Below are positions 35,601 through 49,485 of a DNA stretch of 64,000 nt, one piece after another. The DNA is from Bimuria novae-zelandiae CBS 107.79 (lineage: Eukaryota; Ascomycota; Dothideomycetes; Pleosporales; Didymosphaeriaceae). Every line of letters starts with the position of its first letter. Within the stretch, counting starts at the first letter, position 1. Position numbers and translations under genes: made by a program. The notes beneath the pieces are model-generated. The model was not told where the DNA came from. It did no database searches and saw nothing but the letters and a program-made list of their open reading frames with translations. The stretch spans positions 389,166-453,165 of the forward strand of contig ML976669.1 in assembly GCA_010015655.1 (NCBI GenBank), in the 5' to 3' direction.

Positions 35601-37003
35601 GGCTTTCTTAAAGCGCAGGGTTATTCTCTAGCCTAAACTTAATTAGGGCAACCATGCTTAGCTTTAGCCTAAACTATTCTAGTTGTTTGTCTAGGAAAGC
35701 GTAGAAGTAGTCTTATAGACTATAGCGTTGTTTATAAGCAGGGCACTTAAGGCCACTAGCTACTACTAGCTTATTATTTATAATTACAGACCGCTTGGCT
35801 CTGGTACGTTAACCATTATTTCGTTGTTTACAAGGTCTACCCTAATATTTTAATATTACTACTTTATCTATAAGAGAGGGGTCCCTGTCTATAGCCTAGG
35901 TGGATTCACCACTATTAGCAAGAGATGAACCTACAGTAGCAAAAGCGCCCTTTTATTTACCCTTAATCAGGTGCTGCAGGATCATGTAGTCTTAGAAGAG
36001 TTTTATTATATGCTTTCATAAGATAGCTACATCCTTGCTTCCATATTGCTGGAAGGTCGTTACCCACATAGGTGCGACATGGACAACTACCTTCATAAAG
36101 TCTTCTTTAACTAAGTCTAGCCTTTAAAGCTCTAGGACCTGATTAGTCTTTGCTTCTGTAGCTATATAATCGTACTTAGATAGCTATATAGCCTATAATT
36201 TGGCTATTCTTATTAGCTTAAGGGCTTCTTAGTATCTTGCCCTTAATCGTCTGTATTTGTCTTGCAGGTCTACCCTAACTGTAATTATAAGGTTATTAAT
36301 CTACTACCTAATTAATTAATCTAAGAAGTAGTAGTTATTCTAGAGATGCACAGAAACTATTAATTAGATAATAGTAACTACTTAGTTTAGGCTAACCTGT
36401 TCCTCTTAGTATTCGCGATCCATAATCTTGTATATTTCTAGCTATCCTTTATAATAATCGCTATCGTCTTTATATGCTTTCGCGCCTGCCGTCGATAGAT
36501 GTGAGGACATTATTGGCATATTATTTAGATTCGCAGTCGTATACGCCGTGCTTGGCTGGTAGTTGCCTATCGCGGGAGGTATCGGCATTGCGGGTTTCTG
36601 TCTTGGTTTATCTATCAGCGCTGGGTTGATAATGTTCCAGACCTTTAGGAATTAGGATTTTATTTTTAGCTAGTTTAGCCACGGTGTGTAGTTCGTGTAG
36701 TTGGTCAGGATCACTGTAGGATCTTTAAGGGTTGATAGGGCCATTACAATTGGCTTAGCGGAGGCAATAAGACTCTTAATTATTAGATTTAATAGTATTC
36801 TGTCACTTTGAGATAATGCAATGATGAGAATTTGATAGATATAATAATTAATTAATGATGTTCGTGTTCTGTGTTCCTGGAATGCAAATGTGTGCGAGGC
36901 TCCAAATAAGTGCCGCTGCAGCGCTAGCCCTATTTAGAATAGTACAAAAGAGAGAGTGCTCCAGCCTTATATCCACAACAGATAGAGGCTATATAATCGG
37001 ACA
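32622..37003 (-). mobile_element. Copia-type retrotransposon with internal reverse-transcriptase deletion
   Basis: Two 223-bp LTRs (32622-32844 and 36781-37003) flanked by ATTAC (32617-32621 and 37004-37008). The minus-strand frame 33193-33612 reads the entry of the Copia reverse transcriptase (YQILDCMWVYTYKSDN) and then directly the RNase H segment (DRKSSQGYVIKLFSSLIAWK, QVAKEAIFTSRLLQKLQI). The intervening palm domain is missing, so the element is deleted internally and non-autonomous. Integrase and gag remnants should lie at 33700-36700 but are RIP-decayed. LTRs differ by several G-to-A changes concentrated in the right copy. Confidence 0.85.
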
Positions 37004-38903
37004 ATTACCCTTAATAATATTAAAAAAGTAAATTATAACGTGATTTTAAGACTACTCTAGTTAAAGAAATATAACCCTATAATTAATTAAGAAAAGAAAG
37101 AACTATCCTTTAAGCACTCTAACTATATATTATAAATAAAGCCTACGCATTAATAGAATATAATAGTAAATAAGAGAGCTATTAATAATATAGTCTGGCG
37201 ACAAACAGTCGAAAAACGGGAAATATCCTTGGCAGACGCTGGTAGGAACTACTAGGTCACAGAGCGCAAGAAGATAGAAGACAGCACAAACCATGAAATT
37301 CTAGAATACTACTAGGCATGGAATTATATTATCACAAAGAGAGAAGGAAAAGCAAAACTTCTGGAATATTAACCCTAGGATCACGCGATTAACCTAGAAG
37401 AAGGGAAAACGCCATCCTTTAGACTACTATATAGTAAATCTAGAAGAGAACTATAACAAAAAAAGGAATTTATTAAGAGAAATCTTATAAAAGGATATAT
37501 TAGACCTTTAAAGTTACTAGCGGCAAGCCCCTTTATATTTATACTAAAAAAGAATAGATAACTAAGGCCCTGCGTAGACTATAAGAAACTTAATAATATA
37601 ATAGTTAAAAATTAATACCTACTACTAAATATCTTAAAATTCTAAAACTAACTCTTAAGAGCTAAGATCTTTACAATAATAGATCTATAAAATAGATACT
37701 ACCTTATATAAATTAAAAAAGGTAATAAGTGGAAAATAGCGTTTAGGATACGCTATAGACTATTTAAGTACATAATTATGCCTTTTAGACTTATTAATAT
37801 ACTAGTAACCTTTTAGGCACTAGTTAATAATATACTATATATTTACTTAGATATATTATTATTATGTACATGGATAATATCCTTATCTTCTCTAAAAACG
37901 AATTAGATCACGTATTACATGTATAGACGGTACTTACGGCACTAGACAATACATATCTATGAATTAAGCTAATAAAGTGTAAATTCTATATAATAAGATT
38001 AGAATTTTTAGGACACATTATTAGCATAAATAGAATTAAAATAGTGCTGGACAAAATTAAATATATTAAGAATTAGCTAATACTAAGAAGTATAAAGAAT
38101 ATTTAAGAATTCTTAGGATTCTATAGATTTAATTAACAATTTGTTAAGGATTATACGAAAATTATAATAGTCCTAATAAACCTTACGAAGAAGGATACCC
38201 TATTTATATAAATAGTAAAGTATAAAATATTATTCTAACTTTTAAAAATAGCATGTATTATGCCACTAGCACTTATCTACTTTCAGGATAAAAAACTACT
38301 ATAATTTAAAATAGACGTAAGCGATCTTGCGGTGGGCACATGCGCAAAGCAGGAAAAAGATGGCAAATGGTATCCAATTATATACTACTTACGGAAGTTC
38401 AACGATACAGAAACACGATACGACGTACACGATAAAGAACTCTACGCTATTATAAAAGTATTAAAACACTAGAGGATTTACGCCCTTTGTTACTTAATGC
38501 TAGAAATTTATATAGATTATAAGAATTTATTATAATATATAATAATTAAATAACTTATACTGCGATAATAGTAATAGTTATAGGCTACTAGATAATATAA
38601 GTTTAAAGTTATTTATATAGTAAGAAAAGAAAATAGACGAGTAGACGCGCTTAGCTAATAAAGTAACTTTATAGGTAAAAAAAGTAAAGACCTTCTCTAT
38701 AATACTAAAAAAAATAAGAATAGATTTTTAAAACCTATAATAAAACTTAACTAACTCCTAGTTACTATACGGGAAGTACCTAGGAAACTACAGATAGAGA
38801 TTATATAATAATACTATAATAACCTAGTGTACGGACACCTAGGCATTAGAAAGATAATAGAACTTACCTAGCAGAACTATAGCTTTGAAGGAATTAAGGA
38901 AGT

Positions 38904-41900
38904 TGTCGGTTCACAGGTAGCAAGGAATGAACAAGTAACTCTCTGTCTTTGGTATCTAGTGTCTGTATTTTCTGTGTGTTCTGTAATAGTTCTATATACC
39001 TTCCTTCCAGTTCTCGTGGATGTGAGCGAGTACCAGGTGGTGTGGAGGCGAAGGGGTTTCGGTACAGTATCAGGTTAACTGGAAGTGAGGGGGTACAAGG
39101 GTATGATTGGGTTACACAGTTCCCTTAGCGCGGAAGGCGAGGCAGTGCAGACACTAGTAGCTTTTCTTTTATAGTAAAATAAGTGTGGATCAGGTGTACA
39201 CTTGCTGGAGAGGCTGTTTGCGAAAGTCGAAAGGTAATAACTGTAGTGGTTGTCGTAATTATTATTAGAGCTAGTTTGTGGGGTCCTTACGTGTTACCTA
39301 TCCGTTAACTTATATGCGTAGCGAGTTTGTATTAATAAGAGTTTCTAGGGCTTTATTTAGCAATGTTTTTGTTATAGCGTCAGCAGGGTTATCTTAGCTA
39401 TTCACCTATCAAACCTTAAATAACTCCCTTCTCTTATAGGATTGACGTAAGGCTATAATATTAATTATTAGTCGTTTTTCCTTAGTCGTTCCTAGCTTGA
39501 CAATACACTCATACAGTGAGTATAAGTCTGTATAAACTACTAGGGGGAGAGATAGCAGACTAAGCTGCTTTATAACCATGGCAAGCGTTAAGGTGATAGA
39601 GTAGGCAAGGTTAACGCCTCCTACTATTGCGTAGATCTCTAACGCAAGAACGCTCTAGGTCACGCGTTTACTCTTCGCGGAGCTTTAGTAAATAAGATTG
39701 CCGTAAATAATAAACTCCGTGTTAGCAGCGTCTTCCATGGCTACTATAATTATATAGCCAATCTAGCTACTTAAATCTTTATTATTTGCGAAGGAGCTAT
39801 TAACGAACATAAAAACTTTAGCCTAAGCTAGGTTAAGTGCCTTATAGGTAAGGCCACGATTAAGATTATTTAGTTACTACTATAGGCGTTTGTTTAACGC
39901 GTTAACGTCGTCGATGGTAGGCTCCTAAGTTTGTGCGGTAATAGAGAGGTTAAAAGTCGCCTCTAGTTAGCAAATGCTCGCGATGTAGGCGCCGCGAGCC
40001 CTCTACTCAACATACTATTATTAATAGTTAGCTAAGCTTGCGTTAATAAGCTAAATCTTCTTACCCTAATCCTTTTATCGTAGTAAGAGCTTGCCAGTGT
40101 AATTAATTAATAGGATATAGCTATTAAAAATTAATAGAGTAGTGGGTGTTAGCTTCTCCTTTAGCTTAGCTGTAAACGTTAACTCCTTCTCCTCTAGGTT
40201 AGAGAAACATTTATCCGCAAGGATAAGTGTATCGTTAGTCTACATGCCTACTATGCTAAAGGCGTCCTAGGTAGTGGTCACAAGCAGGCATGGGTTATAT
40301 GTTAAGATCTCTATGTAAAGCTTTTCCTTATAATAAGCGCTGTACGTTGCCCACTAATAGGTACTGGCTTTAGCTAGGCTATATAGGGGCTTCTCAACTA
40401 TCATGACCGTGCCAGGTGGATACTTGTATTCAATTTCCTTAGGTAAGTGGGCGATGACTACTTGGTTGAGCTTTATGCGTAACTATACATATACTTAGGT
40501 AATATCTCGCAGCCAGAGCGAGATCTCTCTATTTATTAATATAACTCCATTACGCATGAGTGAAGGAGCAATAGCTAGTATAATTTGTTAGCTAGCTCGC
40601 TAGATAGTCAGCGATTAGGTAAGGATTATTACTTTGCTGTCGTCTTAATAGCCTTACACTACAAGGCGTGATTTCTCGTATAGGGTAGCGGTAGTCTTGC
40701 CTTTGATTTCGCGTACTAGTCGCGACTTGAAAATCCGTCCTTAGTGCTTGCAGGGATCGTATTGCTTAAAGCGAAAGACTCCGTTAGTAATAAGGCTGTT
40801 AATTTCCTTGTTATCTAATAGCTTAAATAGTTAGCCAGGTGTAGTTATCCTTTGCTCTTTACGTAACTAAATAGAAAGTAGCTGGTTGGTGTTCTCTTTG
40901 TGCGTTATGAAGACCTCTATCATGTGAGCTTTGTTAGGCGCTGTGTAAATAGTGTACGCTATAGAAGCCGCACGAGCTGTCCTAGGAGGGTTCGCGCGGG
41001 CTATAGTAGCTTTAGGCTTATTCTTACTGCCTTTAGGTTAGCCACGTTTTCGTTAAGGGAGTTTAGAAGCTTATTCTCGATGCTAGTTAGTCACACTAGT
41101 TTCGCTATCTTTGTCCTAGTTATCGTCTCCGTTGTCTAGCATATCTATCGGGTAGCTATTATCCTTATTGTTAATTGCTAGTGGCGTGGCTGGTTCGTTG
41201 TTTGTTGGGGAGGTATCCGTGTAGTACGGCTTAACAACCGTTGAGCGGAAATTTGTAGGGCCATGCGGTAGCTGTATTGTACAGGTCTCATTTGTTATAG
41301 CAATAAGCTTATAGGGTCCTATTCATCCATCCTTCTCGCGCCAGACGCGCACGTCGGAGTTAATAGGTAGTATAGTTATTTTAAGCGTTGTAGGTCTATT
41401 GCGCGTTGCCAGCGCATTGTTAATTTAGCGCGTCTTGTATACCCGTTATACCTCTCTTATAGCCTTTTTAATAACAGCAGCGCGTTAAGTAATTAATAGC
41501 AACGGGGGAGAGTCTTCTATTATTCGTAAGTAGGCGCTAAAGACAAGGAGCGTAGGCACTAGGCCATTAGGACCTATAGTGTTATTAATAGCTTTAATAG
41601 CTATTTGCAAGATGAGCTGCCTGTCTATTATTATAGGTAAATTGGCTTAGATAGTCTCAAAAGCACGTCGTAATAAAGTATAGTACCGCTCTACCTTGCC
41701 TACGCTGTTATAAGCTTCTACAGGTACTTTTTTAACATTAATTAACAGTGACTTGGCAAGTTACTTAAATTTAGTAGAAATGAAGTTCCTGCCGGCGTTA
41801 TAAACAAGATACTTAGGCGGTCTAAGATAGGTATTAATTTAGTAATGCTATAGAGCGTCCTAAGTGCTTGCGGCTAATGTATCTTTAAGGAAGCAAGCAG

Positions 41901-44900
41901 CTTAAAAGGCGGTTACGTTGTTAACTACATATAGGATAGGTTTTCTATTTAGGTACATAATATTAATAATTACCTCGTAGTTAAAGTCTAGATCTAGTTC
42001 CTTAAGCTTAAATCTAAAGCGTCTAGGTGCTTTCTAATTTAGTTAGCACTGTTAGCAGTACTTAACGAGCTTATTAATAAGCTTCTTATAGACGTTATTA
42101 TGGCCAGCGCGAATAAGCAAGTTATAGAGCTAACAAGCTAATAGGTAGCTAAATCGTCAGTGGAGCTAGCGTAGCTTAGTCTCTATAAGGTGGTAGCTGG
42201 CGGCTGCGGTGCGTTTAGGTTAATTCACAAGGAGCTATAGATGGCCCTATTTACGTATAACTAGGTGTAGCTAGTTGCCCTAGACTAGTACGTTGCGCAG
42301 GTTGTTATATCTAACGCCTAGTCTATTTATGTTGGCCAGACAGAGCAAGAATGGCGTATTAGTAGGTAGCACGTGGAACGTAACTTTACTAATTACTGTG
42401 TTGACGTGTAGGGTGCCTATGGATGTAATTACCTAGCCTCTGCCAAAGCGGATTTGGTGCTGCCCGGCCGTTAAGGTATCTATTTGCAAGCTTGTGGCTG
42501 CCTGTAGAGTAGTCGCTTGTAGTTCTCTAGCTGTCGAGACGCCTGAGGCTCCCGTGTTAGGCATAATGCCCTAAAAGACTTTCTTATTATATTAATCCTT
42601 AAACGTAAATATAGTAGCGGGCGTGTTATTTATAGCCCTAAACGCGTTAATTCGTGTAGTCGCGTAGTATATAGCTTAGTCGTTTAGGTAGGCAATTATC
42701 TAATTGCCGTTAATTATACTAGAGAACTTAGTGATAAACTAATCTCCCTTAGTTATTATTTCTATAGTAAGCATCTGCTAGGCCTCGTTATTAATTTTAA
42801 TACCTTTGTACTTAGTTAGGAAAGCGTAAAAGTTAGTGACGTTAGGTTGCGCGTTATATAAGTAGGCTAACGCTATCTAGCGAAATCTATAATAGGATTG
42901 CTTGCGCTTATCCCTAGAGTGCTTTATTAACTAGTAGCTAGGTTTACTGCAAATAAAGTATTTCTTTTAAGATTATAGTTGCTTAGGTGGCAGTGGCTGT
43001 TAGAAGGGTGACCCTCGAGAGTTACCTTAATAGGGTCTATAGTTATTAACGTCTTGCGGCGAGAAGCGCGACAAGAATCCTTACGATCTATTACCTTAAC
43101 CTCTCCGCGAGCCTTTACCTCTATAGGTCCTATTAGTCTAGTACTACTTATGGCCGTTTGCGTTGGGGTCGTCCTTATAGGGGTGTTAGAGGTTATAGTA
43201 GTTCTAATACTCTTTATTAGTAGTGTATTATATTAGGCTTAGATTGCGCGCCTCGCGCAAGCGGGTAGTAGCGCTAATAGATAAGCGTAGAGTAGAGTAG
43301 AGGCCTTTAAAAGTAGGCGCTAGGGCGAAGAGGGCAAGATTATAGTTCTTAATACTACTATACGCGTTAAGTAGTTATTCGCGTAGCACGTTATTACCTT
43401 AGTAGTTATAGCCTAGCCCGCGTTAAAGCTTTTAGAGCTTATTAATAAGTAATTAGAGAGCATTAAGACAAGATTTGTTAGGGTAGGCGCTAATTGTACG
43501 TGCCAGCGTGGTTATTCTCTACTCGCTAAGGTATAATTAACGATTCTCCTTATTATAGAAGTGGCTCTTTATTATACCTATTATTATCTTAAGATTATAG
43601 CCCTGACCCGCGAGGCGGTTATAGTAGTAGTTAGACGCTTTGTCTTTTAGCATAATAGAAAAAGCTCGATCCTAGTATTACTTAGGTAGCCCTATCTTGC
43701 TGCAATTGTCTCGGAAGATTCTAAATTTAGTGTTAAACACGTTATATAGCTTACCTCTAAAGCGCTTCTTATTGTCGTATAGCTTGCAGAGGTCTATAAT
43801 AAGTCGATGTGCGTTGTCAAGACGTGTGGCGTCTGTAGGGCTTTCGTGCTGCAGATGGGGGTTGTACGTATTGTACTGGTTCAGCTGCTGCGTAGAGGAT
43901 AAAGGCGCGTTGTGCTGCTGATGAGGGGGCAGGTATGTGGTGGGCTACTGTTTTAGTAGAGGTATAGGTTGGTAGATAGTGCGTGCTATTAGAGCTGGTT
44001 GAGGAGAAGCAAGGTGCGCAGAGGGTTATTAAGAAGATTGCTATAATAGAGGCGTATTATATAGAGGCAATGTTGTAAGATTTGGATTAAAGCGCGAGTT
44101 AAACCTCTTATTTATTTTAAGCTAGTGAGCAACCTCTTTATTAGTCTATTCGTAATAGTCGCCCTGCAGCGCTTCTGCGATGTTATAGGCAATTAACTTA
44201 CTATTCTTAGCTATAAAGACGCCTTGCTTGCGTAGGTAGTCTTATAATTTAGTAATAAGAGATTTGTTGCCTTTGTTAAAGAGTTCTTTTAGCTATCCTT
44301 TAAAGATAACAGTTATCTACTCCCATAGCTCATAGTCCTCCCATTCTTTGTTTCGGGAGATCCAGTAGTAGAAGAGGATGTATATGTTTACACTCTTTAT
44401 GTCAATTTTCGTGATGTCTGTATTCTTATCAACATTAAGGGGCTAGCCCTAGCTATCCTTATTAATAAGCGCCTGTTCTTCCTTCGTAAGGTGGTTAGTG
44501 AAAGGCATCGTGGGAAAGCGATTTAGGGGTTGTGAGGTGTCTCTTTAAGAGAGTAAGACGCAGGTTTATTAATAGTACTATTAGTAGCGGGTACTATAGA
44601 GCGTAATAGACAGGGACTTAGGTAAACGCTTAGAGTCCTTGTTGTTTAGTGGTAGGCTACGACGCGCGAGCTTCCGGCGAAGGCGTAATAGATATAGAGA
44701 CCTAGGTAAACGCTTAGGGTCTCGTTAGCACACGGTTTAGGGTATCGCTATACCCCTTGTCGTGTCTCTTCTAGTTCTCCTTGCTGTCTGTGGTTATCTC
44801 TCATAGCATTGACTGTGAGGGTAACCACTGATCAGTGTCGGTTCACAGGTAGCAAGGAATGAACAAGTAACTCTCTGTCTTTGGTATCTAGTGTCTGTAT

Positions 44901-45085
44901 TTTCTGTGTGTTCTGTAATAGTTCTATATACCTTCCTTCCAGTTCTCGTGGATGTGAGCGAGTACCAGGTGGTGTGGAGGCGAAGGGGTTTCGGTACAGT
45001 ATCAGGTTAACTGGAAGTGAGGGGGTACAAGGGTATGATTGGGTTACACAGTTCCCTTAGCGCGGAAGGCGAGGCAGTGCAGACA
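38904..45085 (-). mobile_element. Copia-like retrotransposon with two identical 250-bp LTRs
   Basis: LTRs 38904-39153 and 44836-45085 read base-for-base the same, flanked by GAAGT (38899-38903 and 45086-45090). On the minus strand gag starts at ATG 44508 (PFTNHLTKEEQALINKDS), followed by SVNIYILFYYWISRNKEWED; a zinc knuckle lies near 42900-42980 (YFICSKPSY); the RNase H-like end is at about 39400-39760 (IIYGNLIY, SKRVT, EIYAIVGGVNLAYS). Integrase and reverse transcriptase occupy the region between. Scattered stops show the body is inactive, yet the LTRs carry no differences. Confidence 0.88.
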
Positions 45086-46964
45086 GAAGTAGTAACTATA
45101 TATATATCTATAAATGCGTAGATTGCTAGCGCATTAAGCACGCAATATATCTTAAATATAAAGAGATATAAGTAATTTAAATACTAGTTACACTATAGGA
45201 AGACATCGCTATAGATTTTATTATAAGACTACTAAAGTTAAAAGACTCTGTAGTAGGAATTAGTCACTATGCAATATTAAATATTGTCTATTAATTTACT
45301 AAATACGTGGAATTACTACTATATTAAAAAATAATTATAGTAAAGGAACTCGCATTCCTTGTCCTAGATTAACTTATATAATACTATAGTATTCTAAAGT
45401 CAATTATTAGCAATAGAGGCAAACACTTTATATTAAACTATTAGATAATACTTATAGCACTTATTAGAATAAAATAAAAACTATTAATAGCATATTATCC
45501 GCAAACCGACGGACAAACTAAACGTACGAATTAAACGATTAAGACGTACCTACGCATCTACTATAATAACTAGAAGAATAACTAGATTTCCCTATTACTT
45601 ATAGCATAGTTAGCATATAATAACAAAATATTAGTAGTAACAGGATTTACACTATTCTATACAAACTACGGAAGATACCTATCTCTTTAACTAAATATTT
45701 TCTACAGCAATTAAGACGGAAGAAGTAATAAATATAGTAGAAACTATAAATAAAATACACGCACAACTCTAAGAAAAATTTAAGAAAGCTTAATAGTAAA
45801 GTATTTATTATATAAACTAAAAAAGAAAAATAGCACTTTAGCTAAAGAAACGGGATAAAGCATATCTACTTATAACGAATTTTAAACTTAGAAGAAAAAA
45901 TACAAGAAACTAGACTGTATTAAAGTTAAGCTATTTTTTATTATTAAATAAGTATTATTAGTTAACTACTAATTAAAACTATCGCTAGACGCGAAAATAT
46001 ACTTAATATTTTATATAGACTAACTTAAACCTATAGACCTTAAAATACATGTTAAGACAACCTTCTATTACTAGCTAAAGGAAGAAAACGAATTTAAAGT
46101 TAAAATACTTTTAAGATATAGGGAAGTTAGATAAAAGGACTTCTAAAATAATAAGTTTTTATAAGAATAGTTAGTTAAGTAGAAAGGCTACCTATACTTA
46201 AAAAATATATAAAAACTTAAATCTAAACTTTGCAAGAACTGCTAATAGCTCTTAAAGAAAGTATAAAGTAAGATTTATAGTTACTACTACTATACTAGAA
46301 TAACGCGAAAAAGCTTTAAAGGAAATAAAACTTATAATATAATAATAATTTAAGAAGGTACACGGACTAATAATACTTCGTAGTAAAAGAGAAAGGCTTT
46401 AACTAGATTACGGACTAGTCTATTATATTAGTACTTAGAGAAGCATCTAGATTAATTAATACTATAGCCTAAGTAAGTTCTTTATAAGCCTTTAAAACTT
46501 TTAACTTATCTACTATAGATATACTATAATTAAATAACTTTTATTTTTTCTAACGTAACTTTTTATACTAATTACGCAAATGCGCTATCTTCTCTCGCGC
46601 TAGATAAGCACGCAGGAGCGCTATATAAGCGAGTTCTTTTTCTACCTAAAGCTTTGCCTCCTCCTTAGCCTCTAATTTTTTTTAGTCTTTCTAACTTAGT
46701 ATCTATTTTTAAATAATTTAGTAAAGGAATCGCCTCCAGCTTATACTTCTAATTACTATGCTAGATATAATTTGTGAACTTTAAGTATAGTAATAATAAT
46801 TAATAAGATAGTTACTTCTTAGCGTAGTATAAATAAGTAATTATAGTAAATACGTAATTTTGCTTAAGATAATTAGCTTACAAATAATAGTATTAGGCGG
46901 ATTAAGAAAATAGCTTTATAAGTAGTTAACTTATAAGGATATTAAGCTTAGAGAAGAGAGCTAA

Positions 46965-47392
46965 TATTAGGATCTATTAAGACTTAATATAACGTGGGAC
47001 GGGGTATAGATACTTATTTACATAACTAGCTAAGATTCTTAACTTAGTTATAAGTTACGTGACTAAGTCACGCGTCCTAGAAATATCGGGTGTCCTAGAA
47101 GTATCTTGGCACATAAGACTTTGGGATTCCTGGGACTCTTGGGATTCGTGGGACGAGTTATATATATAAAAACGTAATAGTAGTCTTCTACTATCGTATT
47201 TAACTTATGTACTAATCTATTTTTTAGATTTAACTTAGGCTCTTATTAATTTAATTATGCTATATATATCTTTAATACTAACGCCCCTTTGATACGCGCA
47301 AGGTATTAATACCCTTTCCCTATATTACTAATACTCTTGCCTAAGAACTAACCCTAGCCCCTTTAGGACCAGCTACCCCTTAGGGCTTAACA
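46965..47392 (+). repeat. 3' LTR of the nested-host Gypsy element
   Basis: Starts TATTAGGATC, ends GGGCTTAACA, follows the polypurine tract agagaagagag. Confidence 0.85.
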
Positions 47393-49400
47393 GTTAAATA
47401 GTAAAATATCTTTAATTTCCTAAATATATAATAACCTAGAGAAGGAGACTTTAGATACTTAGTAATAAAAACTAAATATATTACGTATTTGCTAAAACGA
47501 ACCAGCCTAATTGTTAAAACTACGCGAGAATTTATAAATAATAAATATACGTATTAAGACCCACACAAAGCATATATTATAAGAAAAAATAATTATAAAC
47601 TAATATATAACCTAGACTATTAAGATCCTAATTATAGTACCTTTTAAAGATACTATATATATAACTAATGCATTACGCACTACGTAGGGAAGCAACTAAA
47701 ATATTTTAACTTAAAAATAATAATACTAATAAGAATAGTTTAACTACTGAGTTATAAAGTATAACGTATACTTTTAAGATAAACGTAAACCAAGTACTTC
47801 TTGTATCTAGATAAAGCTATAAATAACGTACTATTAATATTAATTAATAAAAATTATTTATTAGTAGAATAACAAACATAGGTTTACCCTAACTATAAGG
47901 AATATAAGTAGAGTAAGACACTCTTTAGGTTTAGACTAAAGAACTACTACGGAGAGATAGTACGCTTAGACAAAGCAAAAGAAAGAGAATTTAGTAAAGC
48001 AATCTATATAAGGAAACAATATAATAAGTATTTATAAACAAAGAAGAACTACTAATACCTATAGATTTACCTGTAGAAAGGATATCTGTTTTAGACCTAG
48101 GCTTAGGCGAGAACACGCCTTTAAGGAACTAAATACTATAAATAGTTAGGCGTTAATTAAGCTATTAGTATAGCTTAAAGGAATATAGATAAAGGCTATA
48201 CTAGATTTAAGAGTATAGGAAAGTTATATATCTTAAAATGCATTTAATAGAGTAGGACTCTATAAGCGTAAGAAAGCTACACCCTATGCTATCTATATCG
48301 CGAATAGATACTTACTACCTAGCACGTCACGAATTTAAATATAAAGTTAAAATAATACTTAATATCTATAAACACTAAGAGTATATTAACGTTAATATTC
48401 TTAAAGAAGCTAATTATAATATAGTACTAAAAATAGCCTAGTTAAGGAAGTATAACCCTACTATTAATTCAGGGAAAAGAACGTTATCCTTTAAACGCTA
48501 TAAATATATATTATAAGTAAAACCTATATATTAATAGAGTATAATAGTAAATAAAAGAGCTATAAATAACTTAGTCTTACGGCTAAAAGTTAATAAACAC
48601 GAAATATTCTTAGTAGATACTAGTAAGATCTTCTAGGTTATAGAGCGTGAGAAGATAGATAATAACACACTTTATAAGATTCTAGAATGCTACTAAGCAT
48701 ATAATTATATATTTACTAAAAGAGAAGGAAAGACTAATCTTTTAGAATATTAATTTTAGGATCTCGCGATAGACCTAGAGGAAGGAAAAACGCCACCCTT
48801 TAGACTACTATATAATAAGTCTAGAAAGAAACTCTAGGAGGAGAAGGAATTTATTAAAATAAACCTTAAGAAGGGCTATATATGACTATTAAAGTTACTA
48901 GTAGCTAGCCCCTTTATATTTATTATAATGAAAGATAGAACCAAATGACCATACGTTAGCTATTAAAAGATTAATAATATAATAATTAAGAATTAATACC
49001 TACTACTAAACATCTTAGAGCTTAGAGACTAACTCTTAATAGCTAAAATCTTTACAATAATAGATTTATAAAATAGATACTACTTTATATATATTATAAA
49101 AGGTAATAAGTAGAAGATAGCGTTTAGATTACGCTATAAACTATTTAAATATATAATTATACTATTTAGACTTACTAACGCACCGGAGAACTTCTAAACA
49201 CAAATTAATAATATACATTATAACTATTTAAATATATTTATTATTACATATATAAGTAATAAACTGATCTTTTCTAATAACGAATTAGATTATATTCCTT
49301 ATATATAAATAGTATTAAAAGCATTAGATAAAGCACACCTTAGAATTAAACTAAAGAAATATAAATAGCATGTAAAACGACTTAAATTCCTACACTCCTT
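47393..49400 (+). mobile_element. Older Gypsy copy, right fragment (gag end to reverse transcriptase)
   Basis: Continuation of the fragment ending at 29606. Plus-strand translation gives decayed gag, protease-region text around 48060-48420, then LLVASPFIFI, KIFTIIDL, LRYKLFKYIIILFRL and NKLIFSNNELDYI of the reverse transcriptase up to about 49395, where homology stops in the palm/thumb region. The gene island begins within 100 bp. Confidence 0.75.
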
Positions 49401-49485
49401 TACTAATGCCTAAATAGCTTAGTAGTCTATATATCTTAGCTATCACTCACATATAATAAAACAAGTGTATTCCTTAATTCCTTCC

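Larger units (their letters stand above)
29607..47392 (+). mobile_element. Gypsy LTR retrotransposon carrying four nested insertions
   Basis: LTRs at 29607-30013 (407 bp; lacks about 21 bp) and 46965-47392 (428 bp), flanked by GTTAA (29602-29606 and 47393-47397). Internal plus-strand order: gag with zinc knuckle at about 31320-31370 (CSKPGYIARNCRSKNK); protease region near 32400-32620; reverse transcriptase at about 37500-38250 (KLLAASPFIFILKKNR, YLDNILIFSKNELDHV); RNase H at about 38290-38660 (DVSDLAVGTCAKQEKDGKWY, YDVHDKELYAIIKVLKH); integrase at about 45090-45800; polypurine tract (agagaagagag) before the 3' LTR. Insertions at 30073, 30747, 32622 and 38904 account for about 11.0 kb; without them the element is about 6.8 kb. 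RIP stops throughout. Confidence 0.9.

Noticed and set aside
40900..43921. Plus-strand ORFs of 60-79 codons within the second Copia element
   Set aside because: Opposite to the element's coding strand and without homology.
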